Below, piece after piece: positions 9,636 through 18,085 of a stretch of 64,000 nt of DNA. The notes below the pieces were generated by a model. The model ran no database searches. It saw only the letters and a list, made by a program, of their open reading frames with translations, and was not told the DNA's origin. The translations under genes and the position numbers were made by a program. Each line of letters begins with the position of its first letter. Positions within the stretch are counted from its first letter, which is position 1. This stretch comes from Methylorubrum sp. B1-46 (lineage in GTDB: Bacteria; Pseudomonadota; Alphaproteobacteria; Rhizobiales; Beijerinckiaceae). Location: the NCBI RefSeq assembly GCF_021117295.1, contig NZ_CP088247.1, positions 2,681,001 to 2,745,000 on the forward strand, read 5' to 3'.

Positions 9636-10061
9636 ATGACCGTCGATGTGAAGTACCGCACCACTGCCTCCGCCACCGGCGGCCGTGACGGCTCCGCCCG
9701 CACCGAGGACGGCAGCTTCCAGGTCCAGCTCTCGACTCCGAAGGAGCTCGGCGGCGCGGGCGGCCCCGGCGCCAACCCCGAGCAGCTCTTCGCGGCGGGC
9801 TACTCGGCCTGCTTCATCGGCGCCCTGAAGGTGGCCGGCGGCCAGCTCAAGCTGAAGGTTCCGGCCGACACGACGGTGACCGCCCAAGTCGGCATCGGTC
9901 CGCGTTCCGAGGGCGGCTTCGGCATCACCGCCGATCTCAAGGTCAGCCTGCCGGGTCTCGACCGCGCGGACGCCGAGCGCCTCGTCGAGGCAGCCCACCA
10001 GATCTGCCCGTACTCCAATGCGACGCGCGGCAACGTCGATGTCGGCCTGACGGTCGCCTGA
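9636..10061 (+). CDS. ohr: Organic hydroperoxide resistance protein Ohr
   Basis: Thiol peroxidase of the OsmC/Ohr family that reduces organic hydroperoxides, usually with lipoamide as reductant. At 141 residues it has the normal Ohr size. The two redox cysteines are visible in YSACFIGAL (near residue 54) and in QICPYSNATRGN near the C-terminus; the GANPEQLFAAGYSACF block is diagnostic for Ohr as opposed to OsmC. It is preceded by a tandem palindrome likely to be its operator and followed by a strong hairpin terminator, so it is probably a single-gene unit. Confidence 0.95.
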   Translation: MTVDVKYRTTASATGGRDGSARTEDGSFQVQLSTPKELGGAGGPGANPEQLFAAGYSACFIGALKVAGGQLKLKVPADTTVTAQVGIGPRSEGGFGITADLKVSLPGLDRADAERLVEAAHQICPYSNATRGNVDVGLTVA

Positions 10062-10079
10062 GCCGCAGGCTCATGCTGC

Positions 10080-10111
10080 GAAGCGCCCCGGTCTATGGCC
10101 GGGGGCGCTTC
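10080..10111. terminator. Hairpin terminator between ohr and the convergent CoA-binding gene
   Basis: A 10-base stem GAAGCGCCCC pairs with GGGGCGCTTC around an 11-12 base loop, in the 54 bases between two convergent stop codons. It can serve both strands; the T tract is short (TTCCGTTT). Confidence 0.7.
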
Positions 10112-10115
10112 CGTT

Positions 10116-10679
10116 TCACGGCCCCTCGATCGTTCGCTTCTGCACGCCGCCCTTGGCCATCTGCGGCTTCTTCGCGCTGAGGATGCGGGAGTTCACGCCG
10201 GTCCAGCCGATCTCGCCGGAGAGCCGGCCGTACTCGATCTTCGGGCAGCGGTTCATGATGACCGTCACGCCCGCCGCCTCGGCCCGTGCCGCCGCCGCGT
10301 CGTCGCGCACGCCGAGCTGCATCCAGATCACTTTTGGCGGCATCGGCAGCGCCAGCGCCTCGTCGACCAGCGGTCCGGCAGCGGCCGAATTGCGGAAGAT
10401 CTCGACCATGTCGACCGGCCCGGTCAGGTCGGACAGCCGCGCGATCACCGGGCGACCGAGCAGGGTCTGGCCGGCCAGACCCGGATTGACCGGCGTCACC
10501 GTGTAGCCGCGCTCGGCCAGATACTTGAAGACGATGTAGCTCGGCCGGGCCGGGTTGGCTGAGGCGCCGACGAGCGCGATCGAGCGCGCTTCCTTCAGGA
10601 CGGCGCGGATCTGCGCATCGGGATAGCGGTCGTGCCGGGTGGCGATGCCTTCGGGCGCGCTGTCGATCGTCGGGATCAT
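10116..10679 (-). CDS. CoA-binding domain protein (YccU-like)
   Basis: Small cytoplasmic protein with a Rossmann-like CoA-binding fold related to the N-terminal domain of succinyl-CoA synthetase alpha. It has 187 residues. Visible family features are IALVGASANPARPSY, YTVTPVNPG and the later VIWMQLGVRDDAAAA and NRCPKIEYGR segments. The molecular role of this family is unknown. It converges on ohr and is divergent from the thioesterase gene, with 44 bases between the two starts. Confidence 0.85.
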   Translation of the reverse strand: MIPTIDSAPEGIATRHDRYPDAQIRAVLKEARSIALVGASANPARPSYIVFKYLAERGYTVTPVNPGLAGQTLLGRPVIARLSDLTGPVDMVEIFRNSAAAGPLVDEALALPMPPKVIWMQLGVRDDAAAARAEAAGVTVIMNRCPKIEYGRLSGEIGWTGVNSRILSAKKPQMAKGGVQKRTIEGP

Positions 10680-10723
10680 GCCGCTCTTGTCCGCTAAGCG
10701 CGGGCATGCTGCAAGGCTCGGTC

Positions 10724-11155
10724 ATGAGCGAGACCGTGATGAGCCTGGAGGAAACCGCCTCCTTCCTGGAGCGCGATTTCCCGCAGATGAATGCGGGTGG
10801 GCGCCACTTCCACCTGGAGGCGGTGGGGCCGCTCTCCGCGCGGATGCGCCTCGACTATCACGAGCGCCATCTGCGCCCCGGCGGCACGGTCTCCGGCCCG
10901 TCGATGATGGCGCTGGCCGATTACGCGCTCTACGCGGCGATCCTCGCCAATATCGGCCCGGTGGCGCTGGCCGTGACGACGAACCTGAGCGTCAACTTCC
11001 TGCGCCGGCCCGGCCCCGCCGCCCTCGTGGCCGAGTGCCGGCTGCTGAAGCTCGGGCGGCGCCTCGCGGTGGGCGAGGTCGCGATCCGGAGTCAGGGCAG
11101 CGAGGCTATCGTCTGCCACGCCACCGGCACCTACTCGATCCCGCCGGAGCGGTGA
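10724..11155 (+). CDS. PaaI-type hot-dog thioesterase
   Basis: Probable acyl-CoA thioesterase of the PaaI/YbgC superfamily. From the ATG at 10724 it is 143 residues; an in-frame ATG at 10706 would add six. The HLRPGGTVSGPSMMALADYA stretch is the PaaI signature, with the catalytic Asp in the ALADYA helix, and the C-terminal half holds the SVNFLRRPGPA strand. It is divergently arranged with the CoA-binding protein, so the two may share a regulatory region. Substrate unknown. Confidence 0.85.
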   Translation: MSETVMSLEETASFLERDFPQMNAGGRHFHLEAVGPLSARMRLDYHERHLRPGGTVSGPSMMALADYALYAAILANIGPVALAVTTNLSVNFLRRPGPAALVAECRLLKLGRRLAVGEVAIRSQGSEAIVCHATGTYSIPPER

Positions 11156-11189
11156 GGCAGGTGGCGGCCTGTCACGGGCACGGCCAATG

Positions 11190-12524
11190 CTACTCCGCCG
11201 GCGTCGCGAGCGGTGTCGCGGGCGTCCTCGGCGGCGCGTCGGTCGGGCGCGGCTGGTAGCCGAGCGTCTCGGGCATGAACAACAGGTAGACCGCGAAGCC
11301 GGCCGCCGCGATCGCCGCAAGCACGAGGAAGGCCGCCGCGTAGCCCGCGCCGACGATGACTACACCGGCCAGGGTCGCGCTCAGCGCCGCGCCGAGACCC
11401 TGGGCGGTGGCTGCCGCACCCTGGGCGACGTTGAAGCGGCCGGTGCCGCGGGTGAGGTCGGCCACGACGATCGGGAACAGCGCGCCGTAGATGCCGGCGC
11501 CGACGCCGTCGAGGCACTGCACCGCGACGAGATAGAAGGGATTGTCGGAGAACGTGTAGAGCACGCCGCGCAGGGCCAGCACGCCGAAGGCGACGAGGAA
11601 GATCGGCTTGCGCCCGAAGCTGTCGGCCCTCGCGCCGACCAGCACCGCCATCGGCACCATCACGCACTGCGCCGCGACGATGCAGACCGCGATCAGCGAG
11701 GTCGCGTTGTCCTTGCCCACGACCTTGGTGAGCAATTGCCCGACGGAGGGCAGCATCGCCGCGTTGGCGAGGTGGAACGCGGCGCAGAGAACCGCGAACA
11801 GCAGCAGGTGCCGGTTGCGCAGCAGCAGGTTGAGGCCCGAGGGCTGTTCGCAGGTCCGGTCCGCCGAACAGTCGAGGCCGCGGGCGAGGTCGTTGTCGAT
11901 TTCCTCGGCCGGCACCATCAGCATCGCGACGATGGAGCAGGCCGCGAGAAGGCCCATCAGCCAGAACACCACCACGGGACCGAAGACATAGGCGAGCCCG
12001 CCTGCCAGCAGCGCCGAAACCGCGTTGCCGGCATGGTTGAAACCCTCGTTGCGGCCGATGCGCTTCGCGAACAATCGCGGCCCGACGATGCCGAGCGTGA
12101 TCCCGGTCAGCGCGGGCGCGAAGACGGCACCCGCCATGCTGGCCAGCGCCTGCGTGCCGGCCACCAGGGTGAAATTCGAGATCCAGGGCAGGACGAGACA
12201 GCTCAGGGTTACAATCACCGCCGCTGCGATCACCACGCTGCGCTTGGCGTGGGTCCGGTCGATCAGGGCGCCCATGGGCGTCTGGGCCAGCAGCCCGGCG
12301 ATGCCCGCGATCGTCATCACCAGCCCGATCGTGGCCTCGTTCCAGCCCTGCTCGGGGCCGCGCACGGCGAGCAGGTAGATGGCGAGGTAGGGGCCGAGCC
12401 CGTCACGCACGTCGGCGAGGGTGAAGTTGAGGAGATCGAGCCCGCGCAATGCGCGGGAGGAAGGCCGACGCGAGACGAGATCCGTCGTGGATTGATCGAG
12501 GGATGAATCTGCATCGATGCGCAT
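11190..12524 (-). CDS. MFS transporter
   Basis: Inner-membrane major facilitator carrier with about twelve helices. The open frame runs to 12623 but the ATG at 12524 (MRIDADSSLDQS) fits the family best and gives 444 residues. Signatures include LADVRDGLGPYLAIYL in helix 1, GALIDRTHAKRSV in the loop 2-3 position, and VLVGARADSFGRKPIFL between the halves. The Cys-containing central loop (LDCSADRTCEQPSG) is unusual for the family. The C-terminus is Pro/Ala/Thr-rich. Substrate cannot be predicted; drug or metabolite export are both possible. Confidence 0.85.
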   Translation of the reverse strand: MRIDADSSLDQSTTDLVSRRPSSRALRGLDLLNFTLADVRDGLGPYLAIYLLAVRGPEQGWNEATIGLVMTIAGIAGLLAQTPMGALIDRTHAKRSVVIAAAVIVTLSCLVLPWISNFTLVAGTQALASMAGAVFAPALTGITLGIVGPRLFAKRIGRNEGFNHAGNAVSALLAGGLAYVFGPVVVFWLMGLLAACSIVAMLMVPAEEIDNDLARGLDCSADRTCEQPSGLNLLLRNRHLLLFAVLCAAFHLANAAMLPSVGQLLTKVVGKDNATSLIAVCIVAAQCVMVPMAVLVGARADSFGRKPIFLVAFGVLALRGVLYTFSDNPFYLVAVQCLDGVGAGIYGALFPIVVADLTRGTGRFNVAQGAAATAQGLGAALSATLAGVVIVGAGYAAAFLVLAAIAAAGFAVYLLFMPETLGYQPRPTDAPPRTPATPLATPAE

Positions 12525-12899
12525 CGGTAATTCGCATATCCGAACTTTACGTCCCGCAGTCGTGAGACAGTTGCGGGAGATCAGCGGCCCGAGAAAGCCG
12601 CCATCGCAGTTTGAGCACTGCAAGCAGCATCACGAGGATGCTGCGGACAGTCGCCGGACCGCTCAGATCACCGCGCTAAGTCGCGCTTCGAGGGTTCGTT
12701 CCGGGGGCGAAATCTTTAATCCCGGCCAAGTCTTCACATCTGCGTGTTTCGCGGTTCGCCCGCGTTCCCAGGCCGTGCCTTGACCGTCGACGGTTACCTT
12801 GCCTTAGCCATGAACCGATCGGACGTCGGCTCCGGAGCGCTCCCGTAACAGTTGTTAAGCGGAGCGGGCCGAGACAGAGAGGTCGACGGACGAGATAAG
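12525..12899. other. Intergenic region between divergent MFS and diguanylate cyclase genes
   Basis: About 375 bases without a convincing gene. It must hold the promoters of two divergent genes. A TTGACC at about 12781 followed by CTTAGC at 17-base spacing is a weak candidate promoter toward the cyclase. Short open frames on both strands lack recognisable protein features. No repeat or terminator was seen. Confidence 0.5.
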
Positions 12900-14489
12900 A
12901 TGCCGATGCCCACCTCCGACGGTGACCACAGTCGGTTCAACGGAAGATGGCCGCCGCTGATCGGCCGGCTGCGGTCCGACCCGATGCTGTTCATCCGCTC
13001 CGCGCGGACGTGGATCGACCTGGGCGTCCTCGCGCCGATCGGCATGCTGGTGCTCTCGGCCATCATGCTGCTCGACCTGCGGCGCGACGCTTGGGACAAG
13101 GCCGAGCGGACTTCGAAGAACCTGCTTCAGGTGATCGAGCGTGACATCGCGCGCAATGTCGAAATCATCGATCTCTCTCTGCAGGCCGCCGTCAGCAATC
13201 TTAAGTCTCCAAGACTCGCAGAGGTCGATCCGGCCCTCCGCCAGCTCGTGCTCTTCGATCGTGCCACGACGGCGCGTGACATGGGCGTGATGCTCATCGT
13301 CAACGAGAACGGCGACAGCATCATCGACTCGAATGCCGTGCCGGCTCGCGCCCTCAACAATGCCGACCGCGGCTACTTTCAAATTCATAAGGCGCACGCC
13401 GATCTCGGACTCCATATCAGCCCGCCGGTCACGTCGCGCCTGCTCGGCGTCCCGGTGATCGTGCTGAGCCGCCGGATCGACAAGCCCGACGGGTCGTTCG
13501 GCGGTGTGGTGCAGGCGAGCCTGAGGCTCTCCTATTTCAGCAACCTGGTCGATCGAATCGCGCTCGGGCAGGAGGGGAGCATCAACCTCTACCTGAGCGA
13601 TGGCACGCGCTTGATGCGCTATCCCACCGTGCCATCCGATGTCGGAGGACATCTCGCCGAAGCGCCGATATTCGAACGCTATCTCGCCGAGCGGAGCGGC
13701 AGCTTCACCAGCGTGTCCGCCCGCGACGGCATCGAGCGCTACTACACGTTCACGCAGGTTGGAGACCTGCCGCTCATCCTCAATGTCTCGCTTGGAACGC
13801 GTGAGATCGTGGCGGAATGGCAGGCCAAGGCGACGGTGATCGGCCTTGCCATGCTCGTCCTGTGCGGGCTGACCGTGTCGCTCTCGCTTCTGTTAGGACG
13901 AGAGCTCGGCCGCCGGGCGACGATGCAGGCCGAGTTGGCCAAGCTCGCACGGACCGATAACCTGACGGGCCTGGCGAACCGACGCCACTTCGAGGAGGCG
14001 TTCGACCAAGCGTCGCGAGCGTCGGCACGCACGGGTCGGCCGCTGTCGCTGCTTCTTATCGATGCCGATCACTTCAAGACCTACAACGACCGTTTCGGTC
14101 ATGCGATCGGGGACGCCGTCCTCAGCGGGCTGGCGGAAGCCCTGAGGCTGAGCGTGCGCCGGCCGGGCGACCTTGCTGCCCGCGTCGGCGGAGAGGAGTT
14201 CGCCATCCTGATGCCCGAAACCGACAGGGAGGGCGCGTCGCAGGTCGCAGCCGCGATCCACAAGGCCACGGCGACGCTCACCCTGCCGTCCGCCGGGGTC
14301 GAACCGGGCTCCGTGACCGTGAGCATCGGCCTCGCCGTGGGTTCGGTGGGCGATGCGGCGGATCTGTATCGCCGGGCCGACTCAGCGCTCTACGAGGCCA
14401 AGAGCAGCGGCCGCAATCAGACCCGTTGCGCGCTCGACGAGCCGAGCGTCCGGGTGCCCGAACGGAGAGTCCGGCTCGCGACCTCTTGA
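12900..14489 (+). CDS. Membrane diguanylate cyclase with periplasmic Cache-type sensor
   Basis: Makes cyclic di-GMP in response to an external signal. From ATG 12900 it has 529 residues (a TTG at 12852 is possible). A first membrane helix lies at about 41-58, then a periplasmic double-Cache-like domain (to about residue 300, including NADRGYFQIHKAH), a second helix (VIGLAMLVLCGLTVSLSLLL), and a GGDEF domain. The active-site loop is GGEEF at about 430-434, and RPGD nine residues upstream forms an intact RxxD inhibitory site, so product feedback is expected. LLIDADHFKTYND shows the metal and substrate site. No EAL domain. Confidence 0.92.
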   Translation: MPMPTSDGDHSRFNGRWPPLIGRLRSDPMLFIRSARTWIDLGVLAPIGMLVLSAIMLLDLRRDAWDKAERTSKNLLQVIERDIARNVEIIDLSLQAAVSNLKSPRLAEVDPALRQLVLFDRATTARDMGVMLIVNENGDSIIDSNAVPARALNNADRGYFQIHKAHADLGLHISPPVTSRLLGVPVIVLSRRIDKPDGSFGGVVQASLRLSYFSNLVDRIALGQEGSINLYLSDGTRLMRYPTVPSDVGGHLAEAPIFERYLAERSGSFTSVSARDGIERYYTFTQVGDLPLILNVSLGTREIVAEWQAKATVIGLAMLVLCGLTVSLSLLLGRELGRRATMQAELAKLARTDNLTGLANRRHFEEAFDQASRASARTGRPLSLLLIDADHFKTYNDRFGHAIGDAVLSGLAEALRLSVRRPGDLAARVGGEEFAILMPETDREGASQVAAAIHKATATLTLPSAGVEPGSVTVSIGLAVGSVGDAADLYRRADSALYEAKSSGRNQTRCALDEPSVRVPERRVRLATS

Positions 14490-14493
14490 CGGC

Positions 14494-14526
14494 CACCCAC
14501 GCGCCGGAGCCGCCGGCGCGCGGGTG
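14494..14526. terminator. GC-rich hairpin between convergent genes
   Basis: CACCC pairs with GGGTG and, inside it, GCGCCGG with CCGGCGC, forming a long hairpin just after the diguanylate cyclase stop and just before the stop of the convergent BA14K gene. There is no U tract, so it is either a bidirectional terminator helped by Rho or an mRNA 3' stabiliser. Confidence 0.5.
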
Positions 14527-14546
14527 AACCGAGACCGAGTCTACGT

Positions 14547-14966
14547 TCAGGGGCAGGGATGGCGGGCGCCGTCATTGCCGAGATAGGTCCCGCTCCGCGC
14601 ATCGTAGGAACGGAAGCGGCGGGCACAGGCCGCGACGGCCTCGGGATCCTGGCCTCCCTGAACCACGACGGGCGCGGCCTGTGCCTGGGAGTTGGCGAGA
14701 GCGCCGCCGAGGATCGCGCCGGCCGCGAGACCCGCCACGCCCGCTCCGACCGCGGCCCCGACACCGGGGCCGCGGCGATAGCCTCGGCCGTAGCCGTAGC
14801 GGCGAGGCCCGTAATGGCGATGGCCGTAGCGGCGGTACTGGACGTAGCTGGTCGGCAGATCGCCCCTGATCAAAGCGTCCGCTGGGCTCTGCGGAGCGGG
14901 AGAGGCCGAGGCCGGCGCAACGACGAGCAAGCCAGCGAAGGCAGCGAGGACAAAGGTCGATTTCAT
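14547..14966 (-). CDS. BA14K family secreted protein
   Basis: Small exported protein of the BA14K family, named after a Brucella immunoreactive 14-kDa protein and common in Rhizobiales; a lectin-like or envelope-stress role has been proposed. The ATG at 14966 begins a clear signal peptide (MKSTFVLAAFAGLLVVAPAS), giving 139 residues. A Tyr/Arg/Gly/His-rich stretch (YGPRRYGYGRGYRRGP) is followed by a Gly/Ala hydrophobic segment and the family signature CARRFRSYDARSGTYLGNDG near the C-terminus. Confidence 0.88.
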   Translation of the reverse strand: MKSTFVLAAFAGLLVVAPASASPAPQSPADALIRGDLPTSYVQYRRYGHRHYGPRRYGYGRGYRRGPGVGAAVGAGVAGLAAGAILGGALANSQAQAAPVVVQGGQDPEAVAACARRFRSYDARSGTYLGNDGARHPCP

Positions 14967-15120
14967 CAGTCCGGCAGATCCTTGATCGGGGTTGAGCCGC
15001 GTCTCGGAGCACGTGCGCCGGCCGATTCGACCGGCCGGCGCTACTGATAGAACGTGCGAGCCGCGAGCCCGCATCCGGCGGCGTGTTGTCGCCGGGGCAG
15101 GGCCCCCGCCTGTCGAAGGC

Positions 15121-16026
15121 TCAGTCTCGGACCGTCAGGGGCTTCGGCGCGGCCAGGAGCCCGCCGAGGAAAGCAGCGATGGCACCGAGGACCAGGGCGA
15201 TCGAGGCGTAGAGCGCACCCTGGGTCGCGACCGATTTCGCGGTCCTGGCCGCTTCCTCCGCCTGCTTCTTGGCGCTGGCGAGGGCCTGCTCGTACTGCTT
15301 CTGATAGTCCTGGACCTGCTGGCGCGCTTGATCGACCGGAATGTTCTGCGCTTTGGCGAGCGCGTCCGCGGCGCGTGCCTCGGCCTGCTGCTTGTCGGCG
15401 GCGTCCCCGGAAAGCAGCGCACGCATTGCCGAGACGGCGGCGTCGCGGGCGGCCTGCGGGTCCTGGCCGGCGGCTTGATCCTTCACCCGCCGCTCGATCT
15501 GGTCGAGGGGGTTCGGGATCTTGGTCAGCGAGGGAGCGGCGGCCTGCGCCGCGGTCTGAACCGTACCGCCGACGAGATTGCCCGCTCCGCCCAGGGCCGA
15601 GCCGACCGTGCTGACGGCGCTGCCGACGACGCCGCTGGCCGCCGAGGTCAGCAGGTAGAGGACCACGAGGGTGGTGACGACCCAGGACACGAGGCCGTGC
15701 AGCCCGGCGATCCCACGCAGGGGTTTGCCCGAGAGACGCCCGGCGATGAGGCCGCCGATCAGCGAGGCGACGATGCCGGAGCCCACGAACCACGCTCCGG
15801 CCCCGAGCGAGAAGGTCGACGCGGTCGGGTTCTCGGACGTGTCGAGGCTCACCGAGGCAAGGCCGGCGGCTACGCCCGCGAGGTTGATGACGACCTGAGC
15901 CACCAGTGCCGTCGCGGCACCGGCGAAGACGGCTCCCCAGGAGACTTGATTGAGGGCGACGGTCTCGTGGGCGAGCGCCCGCGTGGTGCCGAGGGGCGAG
16001 GGTTCGAAGCCGGAAGGATACGTCAC
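15121..16026 (-). CDS. Integral membrane protein of unknown function (similar proteins labelled PhnA-like)
   Basis: A 301-residue inner-membrane protein. An N-terminal half of about four hydrophobic helices includes VSWGAVFAGAATALVAQVVI, a glycine-rich GSGIVASLIGGLIAGRLSG pair and VVTTLVVLYLLTSAASGVVG. A soluble Ala/Lys/Gln-rich, probably coiled-coil segment (about 165-260) follows, and a final helix (YASIALVLGAIAAFLGGLLA). Similar alphaproteobacterial proteins carry the label PhnA-like, which says little about function. The gene starts 71 bases after csbD on the same strand, so both probably come from the EcfG-type promoter upstream of csbD, suggesting a general-stress envelope role. Confidence 0.7.
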   Translation of the reverse strand: MTYPSGFEPSPLGTTRALAHETVALNQVSWGAVFAGAATALVAQVVINLAGVAAGLASVSLDTSENPTASTFSLGAGAWFVGSGIVASLIGGLIAGRLSGKPLRGIAGLHGLVSWVVTTLVVLYLLTSAASGVVGSAVSTVGSALGGAGNLVGGTVQTAAQAAAPSLTKIPNPLDQIERRVKDQAAGQDPQAARDAAVSAMRALLSGDAADKQQAEARAADALAKAQNIPVDQARQQVQDYQKQYEQALASAKKQAEEAARTAKSVATQGALYASIALVLGAIAAFLGGLLAAPKPLTVRD

Positions 16027-16097
16027 GCTGATACTCCTGATCTCGGGCCGTCGGCCTCAAGGCCGTCGCTCTCGAGCCATTCGGTAAGGGGAAGGCC

Positions 16098-16430
16098 TCA
16101 GTCGCGTCCGCGCACGAGGAGGCCGAGGCCGAAGCCGATCAGGCCGGCAACGAGCAGCGAGGCGTGCGGCCACTCGACCGAGCGCTCGTGCCCCTCCTGC
16201 AGGGTGCGGCGACCGCGGTCATAGAGCTCCTCGGCGGTGTCGTAGGCTTCGTCGGCGACGTGCCGCGCGGCGTCCTTGGCCTGGCCGTAGACGTTCTCCG
16301 CCCGGCCCGCGACCTCGCGCAGACGGCTCTCGGCGGAGTCGCTGCGGGAGCCGGTCAGATCGCCGAAGGCACCCTGCACCTTGCCGCCCAATTCCTGGCC
16401 GGTACCCGTGATCCTGTTTCCATCGACCAT
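16098..16430 (-). CDS. CsbD-family stress protein with C-terminal membrane helix
   Basis: Small stress-induced protein. The frame extends to 16598, but the ATG at 16430 begins the CsbD signature (NRITGTGQELGGKVQGAFGD), giving 110 residues. After the CsbD domain comes an Ala/Asp/Glu-rich helical region (GRAENVYGQAKDAARHVADE) and a C-terminal membrane helix (ASLLVAGLIGFGLGLLVRG), so the protein is likely anchored in the inner membrane. CsbD proteins are general-stress proteins in Bacillus (sigma-B) and many proteobacteria. A perfect GGAAC-N16-CGTT motif upstream supports EcfG control here. Confidence 0.85.
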   Translation of the reverse strand: MVDGNRITGTGQELGGKVQGAFGDLTGSRSDSAESRLREVAGRAENVYGQAKDAARHVADEAYDTAEELYDRGRRTLQEGHERSVEWPHASLLVAGLIGFGLGLLVRGRD

Positions 16431-16527
16431 GGTCGCGATCCTCGTTGCAAAAGCTGTGGTCCGCCCGTCTCTCGGTGCGGAGCCCTGCGCGTTGTCGGCC
16501 CCTAGCTTGGCTGAGCCGCGGTGCACG

Positions 16528-16552
16528 AACGGATTGCGGACAACGTGGTTCC
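16528..16552 (-). promoter_or_regulatory. EcfG (general stress sigma factor) promoter for csbD
   Basis: Read on the minus strand the sequence is GGAAC, exactly 16 bases, then CGTT. This matches the alphaproteobacterial general-stress consensus GGAAC-N16/17-CGTT (PhyR-NepR-EcfG system). It points toward the CsbD gene, whose start is about 90 bases downstream of the expected transcription start. Confidence 0.75.
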
Positions 16553-16732
16553 GACGGCACGACCCGGTTCCACAGTCACGATCGCGCCATGGCCCCACGC
16601 ACGTTCAACGAGCAGCGGCGCGAGATGTGCCCGTATCGGTGCGCGGTAGTGTTCAAGGACGGTTCAACCGATGCGCCCTACTTCACGAGGATCGGCGCGG
16701 CGTCCCGCTGCCCGAGCTGTCGGGAGGTCGAC

Positions 16733-17092
16733 ATGCGTTCCTCATTTTTGCGCACCTTCACGATCCTGGTCGGCCTCGCCGCCGCCCCCGCCCTGGCGCA
16801 AGCGCCGAGCCCGGCCACGCCGCCCACCGCCGGAAAGCCGCCCGCAATGGCGCCTGCCGCGACGCCGTCCGCGACTAAGGAGGCGAAGCCGGATGCGAAG
16901 GCCGAACTCATCGACATCAACTCGGCCAGTGCCGAGGAGTTGAGCCAGCTCAAGGGGATCGGCGAGGCGCGCTCCGCGGCGATCGTGAAGGGCCGTCCCT
17001 ACCGGGGCAAGGACGAGCTGGTCCGCAAGAAGATCCTGCCGGAATCGGTCTATGCCGGCATCAAGGATCAGATCATCGCCAAACAGAAATAG
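16733..17092 (+). CDS. Secreted helix-hairpin-helix protein (ComEA-like)
   Basis: From the ATG at 16733 (preceded by a GGAGG ribosome-binding site) the product is 119 residues; the frame stays open upstream but without a plausible start. An N-terminal signal peptide (SSFLRTFTILVGLAAAPALA) leads into a Pro/Ala-rich linker and then a helix-hairpin-helix pair: IDINSASAEELSQLKGIGEA and YRGKDELVRKKILPESVYAG. ComEA-type proteins bind DNA in the periplasm during natural transformation, but many short alphaproteobacterial versions have unknown roles. No com genes are nearby. Confidence 0.82.
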   Translation: MRSSFLRTFTILVGLAAAPALAQAPSPATPPTAGKPPAMAPAATPSATKEAKPDAKAELIDINSASAEELSQLKGIGEARSAAIVKGRPYRGKDELVRKKILPESVYAGIKDQIIAKQK

Positions 17093-17191
17093 TGTTTCGC
17101 GCCTCCGATCTCTGGGGGCGGCCCTATCGGGACGGCGCGCGCGATGCTACGCGCCGCCGGACCCGATCTTCGAACGGCCCCGAACCGCTCC

Positions 17192-17821
17192 ATGTCCGCC
17201 GCCCCTTCTCGGATCCGCCTGCACCAGGGCGACCTGCCGCCCGATTTCGCGCTCGGTGCGGCCATCGCCATCGATACCGAGACACTGGGGCTCAACCCGC
17301 ACCGCGACCGGCTCTGCGTCGTTCAGGTCTCCCGCGGCGACGGGAGTGCCGACGTCGTGCAGATCCGCCCCGGCGATCCGGTGCCCGAGCGGCTCGCGGC
17401 CGTCCTCGCCGACCCGCAGGTCGTCAAGATCTTCCACTTCGCCCGGTTCGATCTCGCCGTGTTGTTCAAGACGTTCGGCGTGATGCCGACGCCGGTCTAC
17501 TGCACCAAGGTCGCCTCCAAGCTCGCCCGCACCTATACCGACCGTCACGGCCTCAAGGACGTGGTGCGCGAACTCGTCGGCGTCGATCTCTCAAAGCAGC
17601 AGCAATCCTCGGATTGGGGCGCTGAGACTCTGAGCCAGGCTCAGATCGACTATGCAGCGTCCGACGTGCTTTACCTGCACGCCGCCCGCGAGCGGCTCGA
17701 CACCATGCTCGCCCGCGAGGGACGCACGGAGATGGCGCGGGCCTGTTTCGCCTTCCTGCCGACGCGCGCCAAGCTCGATCTCGCCGGATGGCCGGAGATC
17801 GACATCTTCGCCCATGCCTGA
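17192..17821 (+). CDS. rnd: Ribonuclease D (short form, DEDDy 3'-5' exonuclease)
   Basis: 3'-5' exoribonuclease involved in RNA maturation. From ATG 17192 it has 209 residues, just the catalytic domain. The DEDD motifs are all visible: IAIDTETLGL (Asp, Glu), FHFARFDLAVL (Asp) and YAASDVLYLHAA (Tyr and Asp). The HRDC domains of long RNase D are absent, which is normal for the short alphaproteobacterial form. ATG 17144 would add 16 residues. Confidence 0.9.
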   Translation: MSAAPSRIRLHQGDLPPDFALGAAIAIDTETLGLNPHRDRLCVVQVSRGDGSADVVQIRPGDPVPERLAAVLADPQVVKIFHFARFDLAVLFKTFGVMPTPVYCTKVASKLARTYTDRHGLKDVVRELVGVDLSKQQQSSDWGAETLSQAQIDYAASDVLYLHAARERLDTMLAREGRTEMARACFAFLPTRAKLDLAGWPEIDIFAHA

Positions 17822-18085
17822 GTTGCGCGCGGCGAAGGTCTGGCGCGCTTTCCTCAAGAACATACGGCCGTCGGTGTGATGTGAGATCGACGCCGGCAGC
17901 GATGCCAGCCGGCAACGCTCCTGCGGAAGAGTGCCGAGACGCGGCATCCGGTGCCGCTTTCGGTGCGGGGGCGCACGCGGGTGACGTTGATCATTTGGCG
18001 AAGACGAGGCCATAACTTCGCCACCGCTCCGGGGCATCCGGCCGGCAGGGCGCGACCGCGAGCGCGCCGACCCTTCAGGAACGCG

